Origin: Acidobacteriota bacterium
GTDB taxonomy: Bacteria > Acidobacteriota > HRBIN11
Assembly (NCBI GenBank): GCA_030550225.1
Contig: JAUQPV010000208.1
Span: 1-5,246, forward strand
Reading direction: 5' to 3'
Length of the DNA: 5,246 bases
Below are positions 1-5,246 of this stretch, piece by piece. The notes under the pieces are model-generated. The model was not told the DNA's origin. It did not search any database and was given only the letters and a program-made list of their open reading frames with translations. Each line of letters begins with the position of its first letter. The first letter of the stretch is position 1. Position numbers and translations under genes: made by a program.

Positions 1-2477
1 GCCGGGTCGGCGTCGACAGGGACCCGAAGCGTCGCCCGGACCCGACCGTTGACCTGGACGGGGATCTCGACGACCGCCTCGATGAGGTAGTCGGGATTTT
101 CGACGGGAAAAGTCTCCCGGAACACGGTGGTCGAATGCCCGAGCCGGTGCCATAGTTCTTCCGCCAGGTGAGGGGCGAAGGGTGCCAGGAGCCGGGCGTA
201 CACGTGCCAGGCGTGGCGGAAGACCGGGTGGCTTCGGTCCGGGAACTCGTACATGGTGTTCAGGAAGGCCATGAGTTGAGCGACGGCCGTGTTAAACCGG
301 AACTGGGCCACGTCTTCCCGGACGGCCCGTACGGTCTGCTGGAGGCGGACATAAAACGACCGGGCTTCGCCGTCCAGGGTGGCGGGGTCTACCTCGGCCG
401 GGGCCGTCACCGTCGGGGTCTCCAGGAAGAGCCGCCAGATGCGGTTCAGGAAGTTCCGGGCACCCTCGACGATGGCATCCGTCCACTCAAAGTCCTTCTC
501 CGGCGGACCGGCAAACAAGATGGCGATACGCGCCACGTCCGCACCGTGCTTCTCGACAAAAGGCCCGACGGGGACGACGTTGCCCCGGGACTTACTCATC
601 ATCTCCAGGCGGGATTCCAAGGTCGTCTCGCAGACCGTGTGGAGGACCGTCTCCTCGTTGACCTTTCGGGCCTCGGTCTCCTCGACGGGCCGGAGGCACT
701 GGCCGCACCACCAGAAACGCTTGAGGACGAGGCCCTGCGTAAACAGATGCTCGAAGGGCTCGTCATATCGGAGCAGGCCGCCGTCGTAGAGGACCTTCGT
801 GACGAAGCGGGCGTAGATAAGGTGTTTCGTAGCATGTTCGGCCCCGCCGATGTACTGGTCGACGGGCATCCAAGCATTCGCCTTCGCAGGGTCGAAGGGC
901 GCTCGGTCGTTGTGGGCGTCGATGAAGCGCAAGAAGTACCAGGACGAATCGACGAAGGTGTCCATCGTGTCGGGGTCCCGACGGGCCGGACCGGCGCATC
1001 GGGGGCACGTCGTTTCGATGAAGGCCGGGACGTCTTCTAATGGGGAACGGCCCGTCGGCAGAAAGTTCTGCACGTTCTCCGGCAAGTAGACCGGGAGCTG
1101 GTCCTCCGGGACGGGCACGATGCCACACCGGGGGCAATGGACGACGGGAATGGGGGCGCCCCAATAGCGCTGGCGGCTGATCAGCCAGTCCCGCAGGCGG
1201 TACGAGACGGCCGGGCCGCCCAGGCCCCGGGCCCGGAGGTCTTCCTGGATCCGACGGATGCCCTCGTCGGAGGGCAGGCCGCTGAAGGGACCCGACTGTT
1301 CCATGACGCCCTTCTCGACCCAGGCGGCGTCCATCGTCTCCGGGTCGGCCAGGGCACCGTCGACCGGGCGGACGACGGGTCGGACGGGCAGGCCGTACTG
1401 ACGGGCGAACTCAAAGTCCCGTTCGTCGTGGGCCGGGACGCCCATGACGATGCCCGTCCCGTAGGAGGCCAGGACGTAGTCGCTGACCCACAGGGGCAGG
1501 GCCTCCCCCGTGTACGGATGGACGACGCTCAAGCCCGTCGGGACGCCCGTCTTGGGCCGGCCGACGGCCGTCCGCTCGACGTCGGTCTTCTGGAGGGCCG
1601 CTTGCCGGTAGGCCTCGACGGCCGCCCGGTGGGCCCCGTCCATGTCGCCGAGGAGGGCGTCCAGGAGCTCGTGCTCAGGGGCCATCGTCAGGAAGGTCAC
1701 ACCGAACAACGTGTCGGCTCGGGTCGTGAAGACGGGCAGACGGACGTCCGGCCGGTGGGCCAAAGGAAAGTGGATCTCCGTCCCCTCCGAGCGGCCGATC
1801 CAGTTGACCTGCTGGCGGATGATGTGGTCCGGCCACTTGCCCTCCAGCTTCTGGAGGTCCGTCAGTAGGCGGTCCGCATAGGCCGTGATCCGGAAGAACC
1901 ACTGCTCCAGGGCCTTCTTAATGACCGGCGTCTTGCAACGCTCACAGAGGCCGTTGATGACCTGCTCATTGGCCAGGACCGTCTTACAGTTCGGACAGAA
2001 GTTGACGTACTCGCTGGCCCGGTAGGCCAGGCCCCGATGGTAGAGATACAGGAACAGCCATTGGGTCCACCGATAGTAGTCGGGCCAGCAGGTCGCCAGC
2101 TCCCGGGACCAGTCATAGGAGATGCCCAGGAGTTGCAGGTGATGACGGTAGGCGGCGATGTTCTGGTCCGTCCAGGTCTTCGGATGGATCCCATACCTGA
2201 TGGCGGCATTTTCGGCCGGCAGGCCAAAGGCGTCCCACCCCATCGGGTGGAGGACGTCGTAGCCCTGCATGAGGGCCCATCGGGCGACGACGTCCCCGAT
2301 GGCATAGTTCTTGAGGTGGCCCATGTGGAGGTCGCCACCCGAGGGGTAGGGGAACATCTCGAGGACGTAAAACTTCGGCCGCTTCGGTCGGTCCGGTGCC
2401 CGGTACAGGCCGATTTCCTGCCAGAAGGCCTGCCACCGGGGTTCGACCTCGTGAAAGGGATAATGCCGTTCTTCCAT
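1..2477 (-). CDS. leuS: Leucyl-tRNA synthetase (class I aaRS), 3' end cut by window edge
   Basis: Charges tRNA-Leu with leucine in the cytoplasm. The minus-strand frame is open from ATG at 2477 to position 1 with no stop: 825 codons, with perhaps 40-50 C-terminal residues missing by comparison with the usual length of about 870. Seen in order: the HIGH motif as HMGH (residues 51-54); a CxxC/CxxC zinc module (C161, C164, C178, C181); the CP1 editing domain with TTRADT (251-256) and GTGIVMGVPAHDERD (340-354), whose D351 and D354 match the conserved editing aspartates; a second cysteine module (C448/C451 and C491/C494); DTMDTFVDSSWYFLRF (503-518); the KMSKS loop as MMSKS (626-630); an anticodon-binding helical domain from about 680; and the start of the C-terminal domain with VQVNGRVR (807-814). 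The first KMSKS lysine is Met; this position varies in LeuRS and both serine-flanking lysine K629 and the core remain. The start is supported by a Shine-Dalgarno AAGGTG six bases upstream. Synthetic and editing sites both look intact. Confidence 0.98.
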   Translation of the reverse strand, partial: MEERHYPFHEVEPRWQAFWQEIGLYRAPDRPKRPKFYVLEMFPYPSGGDLHMGHLKNYAIGDVVARWALMQGYDVLHPMGWDAFGLPAENAAIRYGIHPKTWTDQNIAAYRHHLQLLGISYDWSRELATCWPDYYRWTQWLFLYLYHRGLAYRASEYVNFCPNCKTVLANEQVINGLCERCKTPVIKKALEQWFFRITAYADRLLTDLQKLEGKWPDHIIRQQVNWIGRSEGTEIHFPLAHRPDVRLPVFTTRADTLFGVTFLTMAPEHELLDALLGDMDGAHRAAVEAYRQAALQKTDVERTAVGRPKTGVPTGLSVVHPYTGEALPLWVSDYVLASYGTGIVMGVPAHDERDFEFARQYGLPVRPVVRPVDGALADPETMDAAWVEKGVMEQSGPFSGLPSDEGIRRIQEDLRARGLGGPAVSYRLRDWLISRQRYWGAPIPVVHCPRCGIVPVPEDQLPVYLPENVQNFLPTGRSPLEDVPAFIETTCPRCAGPARRDPDTMDTFVDSSWYFLRFIDAHNDRAPFDPAKANAWMPVDQYIGGAEHATKHLIYARFVTKVLYDGGLLRYDEPFEHLFTQGLVLKRFWWCGQCLRPVEETEARKVNEETVLHTVCETTLESRLEMMSKSRGNVVPVGPFVEKHGADVARIAILFAGPPEKDFEWTDAIVEGARNFLNRIWRLFLETPTVTAPAEVDPATLDGEARSFYVRLQQTVRAVREDVAQFRFNTAVAQLMAFLNTMYEFPDRSHPVFRHAWHVYARLLAPFAPHLAEELWHRLGHSTTVFRETFPVENPDYLIEAVVEIPVQVNGRVRATLRVPVDADP

Positions 2478-2483
2478 CGTCGG

Positions 2484-2489
2484 CACCTT
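2484..2489 (-). promoter_or_regulatory. Ribosome binding site of leuS
   Basis: AAGGTG on the minus strand, six bases before the ATG at 2477, supports that start. It lies directly beside the left arm of the spacer's inverted repeat, so a folded leader would place a stem next to this site. Confidence 0.7.
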
Positions 2490-2491
2490 AA

Positions 2492-2596
2492 GAAGGCAAT
2501 GAGGCAATCAGGCAGTAGGGCAGTAAGGGATTGGACGGGTCGTAGCGCTCGCCCCTTCCGCCTTATTGCCTTACTGCCTTACTGCCTTGCTGTCCT
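2492..2596. repeat. Inverted repeat built from degenerate octamer tandem repeats
   Basis: Left arm (plus strand): four octamers in a row, GGCAATGA, GGCAATCA, GGCAGTAG, GGCAGTAA (2495-2526). Right arm: CCTTATTG, CCTTACTG, CCTTACTG, CCTTGCTG (2561-2592). The arms are reverse complements in register, roughly 27 of 36 aligned positions by hand, and 2519-2528 pairs perfectly with 2569-2578. The loop of about 30 bases contains the palindrome AGCGCT (2544-2549). The element fills nearly all of the 122-bp gap, starting a few bases after the methyltransferase stop and ending at the leuS ribosome binding site. There is no T-run after either arm, so it is not a classic intrinsic terminator. Role unknown; an RNA hairpin in the leuS leader is possible. 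Confidence 0.85.
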
Positions 2597-2599
2597 TTA

Positions 2600-3481
2600 T
2601 CACCCTACCTGTTCGGGCCGGTCGGCCTCGGCGGGAAGCTCCGGGGGCGCCGAGACGACGGGCCAGAAGTCGGCTTGGGTCGAAAACACCTGGGGGAGGG
2701 CCGCGTAGGCTTCCGGCCAGTAATGCTTCAGGACCTCGACGTCGTCGAAGATCTCCGTCTGGAAGCCGCCCTGCTGGCTGGAGAACCAGGTCCGGGAGAG
2801 ACCCAGCCAGGGCGTCAACTCCGCCGACTGCGGGACCAGCTCCATCCGGATGAACTGGGGCCGGTCCTTGTGGGGCATCTGGCAGAAGTCGATCCACCGC
2901 CAGGCCCACCGGGCCAGCAGGATTTGCGTCGCCAGGTAGTACCGGCGCCAGTAGGGGTAGACCATGAAGAGCGTCCCGGACGGCTTGACGACGTAGCGGG
3001 CCGCCTTCAGGAAGTCGTAGAGGCGGCCGCTGATCTCGTGACGGGCGATGGCCCGCTCGGTCGTCGGGCTAAGCTGGCCTTGAGTCGCCGGGCGGTACGG
3101 CGGGTTCGTCACGACGACGTCGGCCACGCTGGCCGGCAGGTACCGCCGGATGCGCCGCACGTCCCCGTGAATCCACTGGAGGGTCTCCTTAAGACGCCAC
3201 TGGTGGGCATTCCGCTTCGCCAAGCGAAGCAGAGAAGCCTGGATCTCGATGCCGATGGCCCGCCGGAGGGTCGAGTTCTGAAGCGCCAGCGTGATGAGCA
3301 AGACGCCACAGCCCGTCCCCAGGTCGACGACCGTGGCGTCCGAGGGTAGACGGACCATCTGCGCCAGCAGGACCGTATCGACCGAGAACCGATAGCCATG
3401 GGGATTCTGGACCAGAGGCGGGATCTCCATCGGGCGGCAAAGCCACTGGGCTTGCTGAAGGACGTTCCCGTCGACCGCCAT
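2600..3481 (-). CDS. SAM-dependent methyltransferase, TrmN6/COG4123-like
   Basis: 293 residues, Rossmann-fold methyltransferase. Seen: the N-terminal signature QNPHGYRFSVDTVLLAQ (25-41), characteristic of the COG4123 family; motif I VVDLGTGCGVL (51-61), the glycine-rich SAM loop; an acidic residue ending strand 2 in GIEIQ (E79); motif IV NPPY (126-129), typical of enzymes methylating exocyclic amino groups; and ARHE (146-149), also typical of the family. E. coli TrmN6 (YfiC, about 245 aa) makes m6A37 in tRNA-Val; that this protein does the same is inference, and related family members may have other substrates. The last 25-30 residues form a Pro/Glu-rich tail with no recognised domain. The frame stays open upstream to an ATG at 3643, but that leader would translate the repeat array, so the start at 3481 with GGGGAGGTG just upstream is preferred. 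It ends TGATAA. The 305-bp gap to hemD suggests separate transcription. Confidence 0.9.
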   Translation of the reverse strand: MAVDGNVLQQAQWLCRPMEIPPLVQNPHGYRFSVDTVLLAQMVRLPSDATVVDLGTGCGVLLITLALQNSTLRRAIGIEIQASLLRLAKRNAHQWRLKETLQWIHGDVRRIRRYLPASVADVVVTNPPYRPATQGQLSPTTERAIARHEISGRLYDFLKAARYVVKPSGTLFMVYPYWRRYYLATQILLARWAWRWIDFCQMPHKDRPQFIRMELVPQSAELTPWLGLSRTWFSSQQGGFQTEIFDDVEVLKHYWPEAYAALPQVFSTQADFWPVVSAPPELPAEADRPEQVG

Positions 3482-3483
3482 GG

Positions 3484-3492
3484 CACCTCCCC
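3484..3492 (-). promoter_or_regulatory. Ribosome binding site deciding the methyltransferase start
   Basis: GGGGAGGTG on the minus strand, with GGAGG four bases before the ATG at 3481. The spacing is slightly short but the match to the anti-Shine-Dalgarno is strong, and it rules against the longer upstream start at 3643. Confidence 0.75.
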
Positions 3493-3517
3493 GGTCGGTG
3501 TCGGGTACCCATCTATT

Positions 3518-3566
3518 AGGATGCAGGATGCGGGATGCAGGATGCAAGATGCAGGATGCGTGATGG
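3518..3566. repeat. Heptamer tandem array (AGGATGC)n
   Basis: Seven consecutive 7-base units on the plus strand: AGGATGC, AGGATGC, GGGATGC, AGGATGC, AAGATGC, AGGATGC and a decayed GTGATGG. Four are identical and the others differ at one to three positions. It resembles in style the short tandemly repeated repetitive sequences known from cyanobacteria, but the unit is different. It lies 36 bases upstream of the methyltransferase start codon and would form part of its leader or promoter. Confidence 0.9.
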
Positions 3567-3574
3567 CGGGACGG

Positions 3575-3669
3575 CGTAACGACGTGACGACGCCGGGCCC
3601 GGGCCGTTCGCCCCGGCGACGGCTTCTTTCTACACTCCGTCACGTCGTCACGACGTTACGACGTCACGA
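3575..3669. repeat. Inverted repeat with period-8 CGTNACGN units
   Basis: The left arm 3575-3592 (CGTAACGACGTGACGACG) is the reverse complement of 3643-3660 at 17 of 18 positions. The right arm is a run of four octamers, CGTCACGT, CGTCACGA, CGTTACGA, CGTCACGA (3638-3669); the left arm has two, CGTAACGA and CGTGACGA. Each CGTNACG core is itself a palindrome, so the element can pair in several registers. The loop of 50 bases contains its own GC-rich stem. The architecture matches the element upstream of leuS but the sequence differs. Confidence 0.88.
3591..3618. repeat. GC-rich hairpin within the loop of the inverted repeat
   Basis: CGCCGGG (3591-3597) pairs exactly with CCCGGCG (3612-3618), giving a 7-bp all-GC stem with a 14-base loop. 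It abuts the left outer arm, so outer and inner stems could stack. No T-run follows on either strand, so termination by the standard intrinsic mechanism is not supported. Confidence 0.6.
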
Positions 3670-3675
3670 TGCTTG

Positions 3676-3707
3676 AAAAACCGTCTTTCCCCAAGGGGTC
3701 GGAAAAG
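3676..3707 (-). terminator. Possible weak intrinsic terminator after hemD
   Basis: On the minus strand, CTTTTCC and GGGAAAG (3707-3685) can form a 7-bp stem with one T-G wobble and a 9-base loop, followed after four bases by TTTTT (3680-3676). It lies about 80 bases past the hemD stop. The stem is short and A/T-rich and the T-run is displaced, so this is a tentative call. Confidence 0.3.
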
Positions 3708-3786
3708 CTGAACCCATGCGAGTTTCCACGGATCGGACGGTCCTGTTCCCGACCGCAGGGCCGGCCTGGCCCATGCCTGCACGGCA

Positions 3787-4884
3787 CTACTCCCCCGCGC
3801 GCCAGAGGGCGACGAGAGCTTCGACTAAAGCCGCTTGCGTCGCATGCTCGGCTTGGACGTGGACGGGCCAGCTCGCTCGAAGAAGGGCCTCCGCTGTCAC
3901 CGGCCCGATGACGGCGATCCGGCGGGTATACGGCCACCAAAGGAACTCTTCCGGCGGGTAGGCTGAACGCAGAAAGTCCAGGAAGCTTCGGAACGTGGAA
4001 GGGCTCGTGAAGGCGACCCAGCGGACTCGTTCCAGCCAAGGCAGGAGCCGGCGTAGACGGTCCACAGGGTAGGCCACGGTCCGATACAGCCGCCATTCCC
4101 AGACGTCGGCGCCCATCGACCGCAGGGCCTCGGCCAAGACGGGTCGGCCCTCGGCCCGGGCCAGGAGGACCCGACGCCCGGCCACGTCGACTTTGCGAAA
4201 AGCCGCGATGAGGCCCTCCGCTTGATAGACGTCGGGCGGGACTAAGTCCGGCTCGATCCCCCAGGCCCGCAGACGGTCGGCTGTGGCCGGTCCGATGGCG
4301 GCCCACCGTAGACCCTGAAGACGGTCCGGGCCCCATCCGTGGGATTCTGCCCAAGCCTGCAAGAAGTCCACGCCCCGGCCGCTCGTCAACACGACCCAGG
4401 CGAACGTCTCCGGGGCCTGAACCCAAACGTCCGGCGGTTCGTCCCCCACCTCGAAGGCGATCGTCGGGAAAGGGACCGTAGGGACGCCCTGGGCTTCCAG
4501 GGCCTCGCTCATCTCCCATGCTTCCGGCCAGGGTCGCGTGACGAGGACCCAGCCTTTGTCGACGGCCGCCGGGGCGGCCCGCTCCGGTGAATCGAGGACG
4601 GCGACGTCCTCGGCCCCGACCCGCCGGAGCCGCTCGACGACCCGGTCCGGTTCCACTGCCAGCCACAGGACCCGGTCGTAAGTCGCCAGCATGGCCGCCA
4701 GGCCGGCATCCTCCGCCGGGGCCTCGACCCAGGGGACGTCCAAAGGGCTCCCCAGGGCCTCGACAGGCGGCGGCACCGACTCACCGATCAAGAGTCGGAC
4801 TGCTTGAAAATAAGGCATGGCCCATGCACCCAGACGGTGCGACCGACCGTCCCACGGGACGACCCACACGCGTGAAGCGCTCAT
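3787..4884 (-). CDS. hemD: Uroporphyrinogen-III synthase with N-terminal extension
   Basis: Cyclises hydroxymethylbilane, inverting ring D, to uroporphyrinogen III. The protein is 365 aa, against about 250 for typical HemD. Residues 111-365 are a complete HemD core: GWVLVTRP (111-118), WVVLTSGRGVDFL (163-175), AIGPATADRLRAWGIEPDLVP (start at 196), GRRVLLARAEGR (236-247), LYRTV (266-270), WVAFTSPSTFRSFL (289-302) and IAVIGPVTAEALL (323-335), the alternating two-domain HemD pattern. Residues 1-110 are unrecognised: they begin MSASRVWVVPWDGRSHRL and are Val/Ala/Pro/Arg-rich with no clear SAM-binding glycine loop, so they are not an obvious CobA (SUMT) fusion. The start at 4884 is chosen because its ATG overlaps the hemC TGA and AGGAGG lies 10 bases upstream; the frame stays open further up, into hemC, but those codons are shadow. 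A start nearer the core is unlikely: no ATG or GTG lies just before residue 111 with a visible ribosome site. Confidence 0.93.
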   Translation of the reverse strand: MSASRVWVVPWDGRSHRLGAWAMPYFQAVRLLIGESVPPPVEALGSPLDVPWVEAPAEDAGLAAMLATYDRVLWLAVEPDRVVERLRRVGAEDVAVLDSPERAAPAAVDKGWVLVTRPWPEAWEMSEALEAQGVPTVPFPTIAFEVGDEPPDVWVQAPETFAWVVLTSGRGVDFLQAWAESHGWGPDRLQGLRWAAIGPATADRLRAWGIEPDLVPPDVYQAEGLIAAFRKVDVAGRRVLLARAEGRPVLAEALRSMGADVWEWRLYRTVAYPVDRLRRLLPWLERVRWVAFTSPSTFRSFLDFLRSAYPPEEFLWWPYTRRIAVIGPVTAEALLRASWPVHVQAEHATQAALVEALVALWRAGE

Positions 4885-5246
4885 GCGTCGATTGCCTCCT
4901 GCCAGTAGCGAAAGGCCGGCTCCGCACGAAGCCGGCGGACGACCTCGTCGGCGGCCACTTCCGGAGACGGGCCCACGGCTTCGGCCCACAGGGATCGGGT
5001 TCCGTCCTGCGTCCAAAGGCGGACGACGACGTGAATGACGAAATCGTCCCCCTCGTCTCGGACCGGCCGGGCCTCGGCATACACCCCGGCCGGCGAATGG
5101 CACCCGCCGCCCAGGAGGCGGACGACTCGCCGCTCCGTCTGAAGGGCCAGCTCCGTGGGCCGGTCGTTGATCCGCTCGACCCACGGGCGCCACGGGCTGT
5201 CCTGTCGCATTTCAACGACGATAACGCCTTGACCGGCGGCCGGGAC
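4881..5246 (-). CDS. hemC: Hydroxymethylbilane synthase (porphobilinogen deaminase), C-terminal part
   Basis: Polymerises four porphobilinogens into hydroxymethylbilane, the substrate of the HemD encoded next. Only the last 121 residues are in the window; the frame runs off the end at 5246 and the ATG at 5210 is internal. The fragment opens with PAAGQGVIVVEMR, matching the conserved PxxGQGxLxIExR end of domain 2, then enters domain 3 with TERRVVRLLGGGCHSPAGVYAE. Cysteine 49 of the fragment (5100-5102) is the residue that carries the dipyrromethane cofactor (E. coli Cys242, in LEGGCQVP). Here the motif reads LGGGCHSP, so the usual Glu before GGC is Gly and the Gln after it is His; this looks like family variation and not decay. 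It ends TGA, overlapping the hemD start by four bases. Confidence 0.96.
   Translation of the reverse strand, partial: VPAAGQGVIVVEMRQDSPWRPWVERINDRPTELALQTERRVVRLLGGGCHSPAGVYAEARPVRDEGDDFVIHVVVRLWTQDGTRSLWAEAVGPSPEVAADEVVRRLRAEPAFRYWQEAIDA
4895..4900 (-). promoter_or_regulatory. Ribosome binding site of hemD inside hemC
   Basis: AGGAGG on the minus strand, 10 bases before the hemD ATG at 4884 and within the last codons of hemC. A full match to the Shine-Dalgarno consensus at slightly long spacing; with the ATGA overlap (4881-4884) it fixes the hemD start and suggests translational coupling. Confidence 0.7.

Larger units (their letters stand above)
3482..3786. other. 305-bp gene-free spacer rich in repeats
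   Basis: Lies between the hemD stop and the methyltransferase start. From low to high coordinate it holds the methyltransferase ribosome binding site, a heptamer tandem array, a period-8 inverted repeat with a GC-rich hairpin in its loop, a weak terminator-like hairpin, and about 80 bases (3708-3786) in which I see nothing. The short reading frames crossing it are compositionally biased, have no recognisable motif, and run through the repeats. Confidence 0.85.

Noticed and set aside
588..602. KMSKS loop read as MMSKS, possible loss of activity
   Set aside because: The first lysine varies in LeuRS (as I recall Thermus has VMSKS); the rest of the motif and its context are intact.
168..1040. 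Long plus-strand open frame (290 aa) opposite leuS, with similar ones at 1137-1868, 2037-2708 and 2675-3349
   Set aside because: They are antisense to well-supported genes, have no recognisable motif, and arise because strong C/G at third codon positions removes stop codons on the opposite strand.
2478..2599. T-box leader for leuS
   Set aside because: No specifier loop, T-box consensus or terminator-antiterminator pair is visible; the spacer is only 122 bp and is taken up by the octamer inverted repeat.
3482..3643. Upstream start for the methyltransferase (54 extra residues)
   Set aside because: The extension would translate the heptamer array and inverted repeat into low-complexity sequence, and the ATG at 3481 has a strong ribosome site.
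3518..3669. CRISPR array
   Set aside because: Units are 7-8 bases with no spacers between them, unlike the longer repeat plus unique spacer pattern, and no cas gene is present.
3656..4666. Minus-strand open frame of 336 aa overlapping hemD
   Set aside because: Gly/Arg/Pro-rich shadow in another frame of hemD; it runs into the repeat spacer and shows no domain.
4885..5193. Longer hemD start inside hemC
   Set aside because: Those codons are a shadow frame of the conserved hemC end; the ATGA overlap and AGGAGG favour 4884.

Overview
The window is a bacterial housekeeping segment with very strong G/C preference at third codon positions (GTC, GAC, ACG, CGG and CTG/CTC dominate). All four genes are read from the minus strand. 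The organism cannot be named from this piece. The LeuRS sequence around its KMSKS loop looks, from memory, like the Thermus-type enzyme, so a high-GC and possibly thermophilic bacterium outside the Proteobacteria is plausible; this is inference only.

In transcription order (right to left): (1) the 3' end of hemC, hydroxymethylbilane synthase, cut by the window edge at 5246; (2) hemD, uroporphyrinogen-III synthase, which starts inside the hemC stop codon (ATGA overlap) and carries an unusual N-terminal extension of about 110 residues; (3) a 305-bp gene-free spacer with a heptamer tandem array, a period-8 inverted repeat, a GC-rich inner hairpin and a weak terminator-like hairpin; (4) a SAM-dependent methyltransferase of the TrmN6/COG4123 type; (5) a 122-bp spacer filled by a second period-8 inverted repeat of different sequence; (6) leuS, leucyl-tRNA synthetase, whose last few dozen residues lie beyond position 1.

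HemC and HemD catalyse consecutive steps of tetrapyrrole synthesis, and their overlap implies one transcript with coupled translation. The methyltransferase and leuS share the strand and both concern tRNA or translation, but the repeat-bearing spacers make a single operon with hemCD uncertain. No mobile element, CRISPR array, tRNA or rRNA was seen. The genes themselves are ordinary. The two spacers, with short-period repeats arranged as inverted arms, and the HemD extension are the parts most worth a second look. I did not find convincing evidence of a new multi-gene system.
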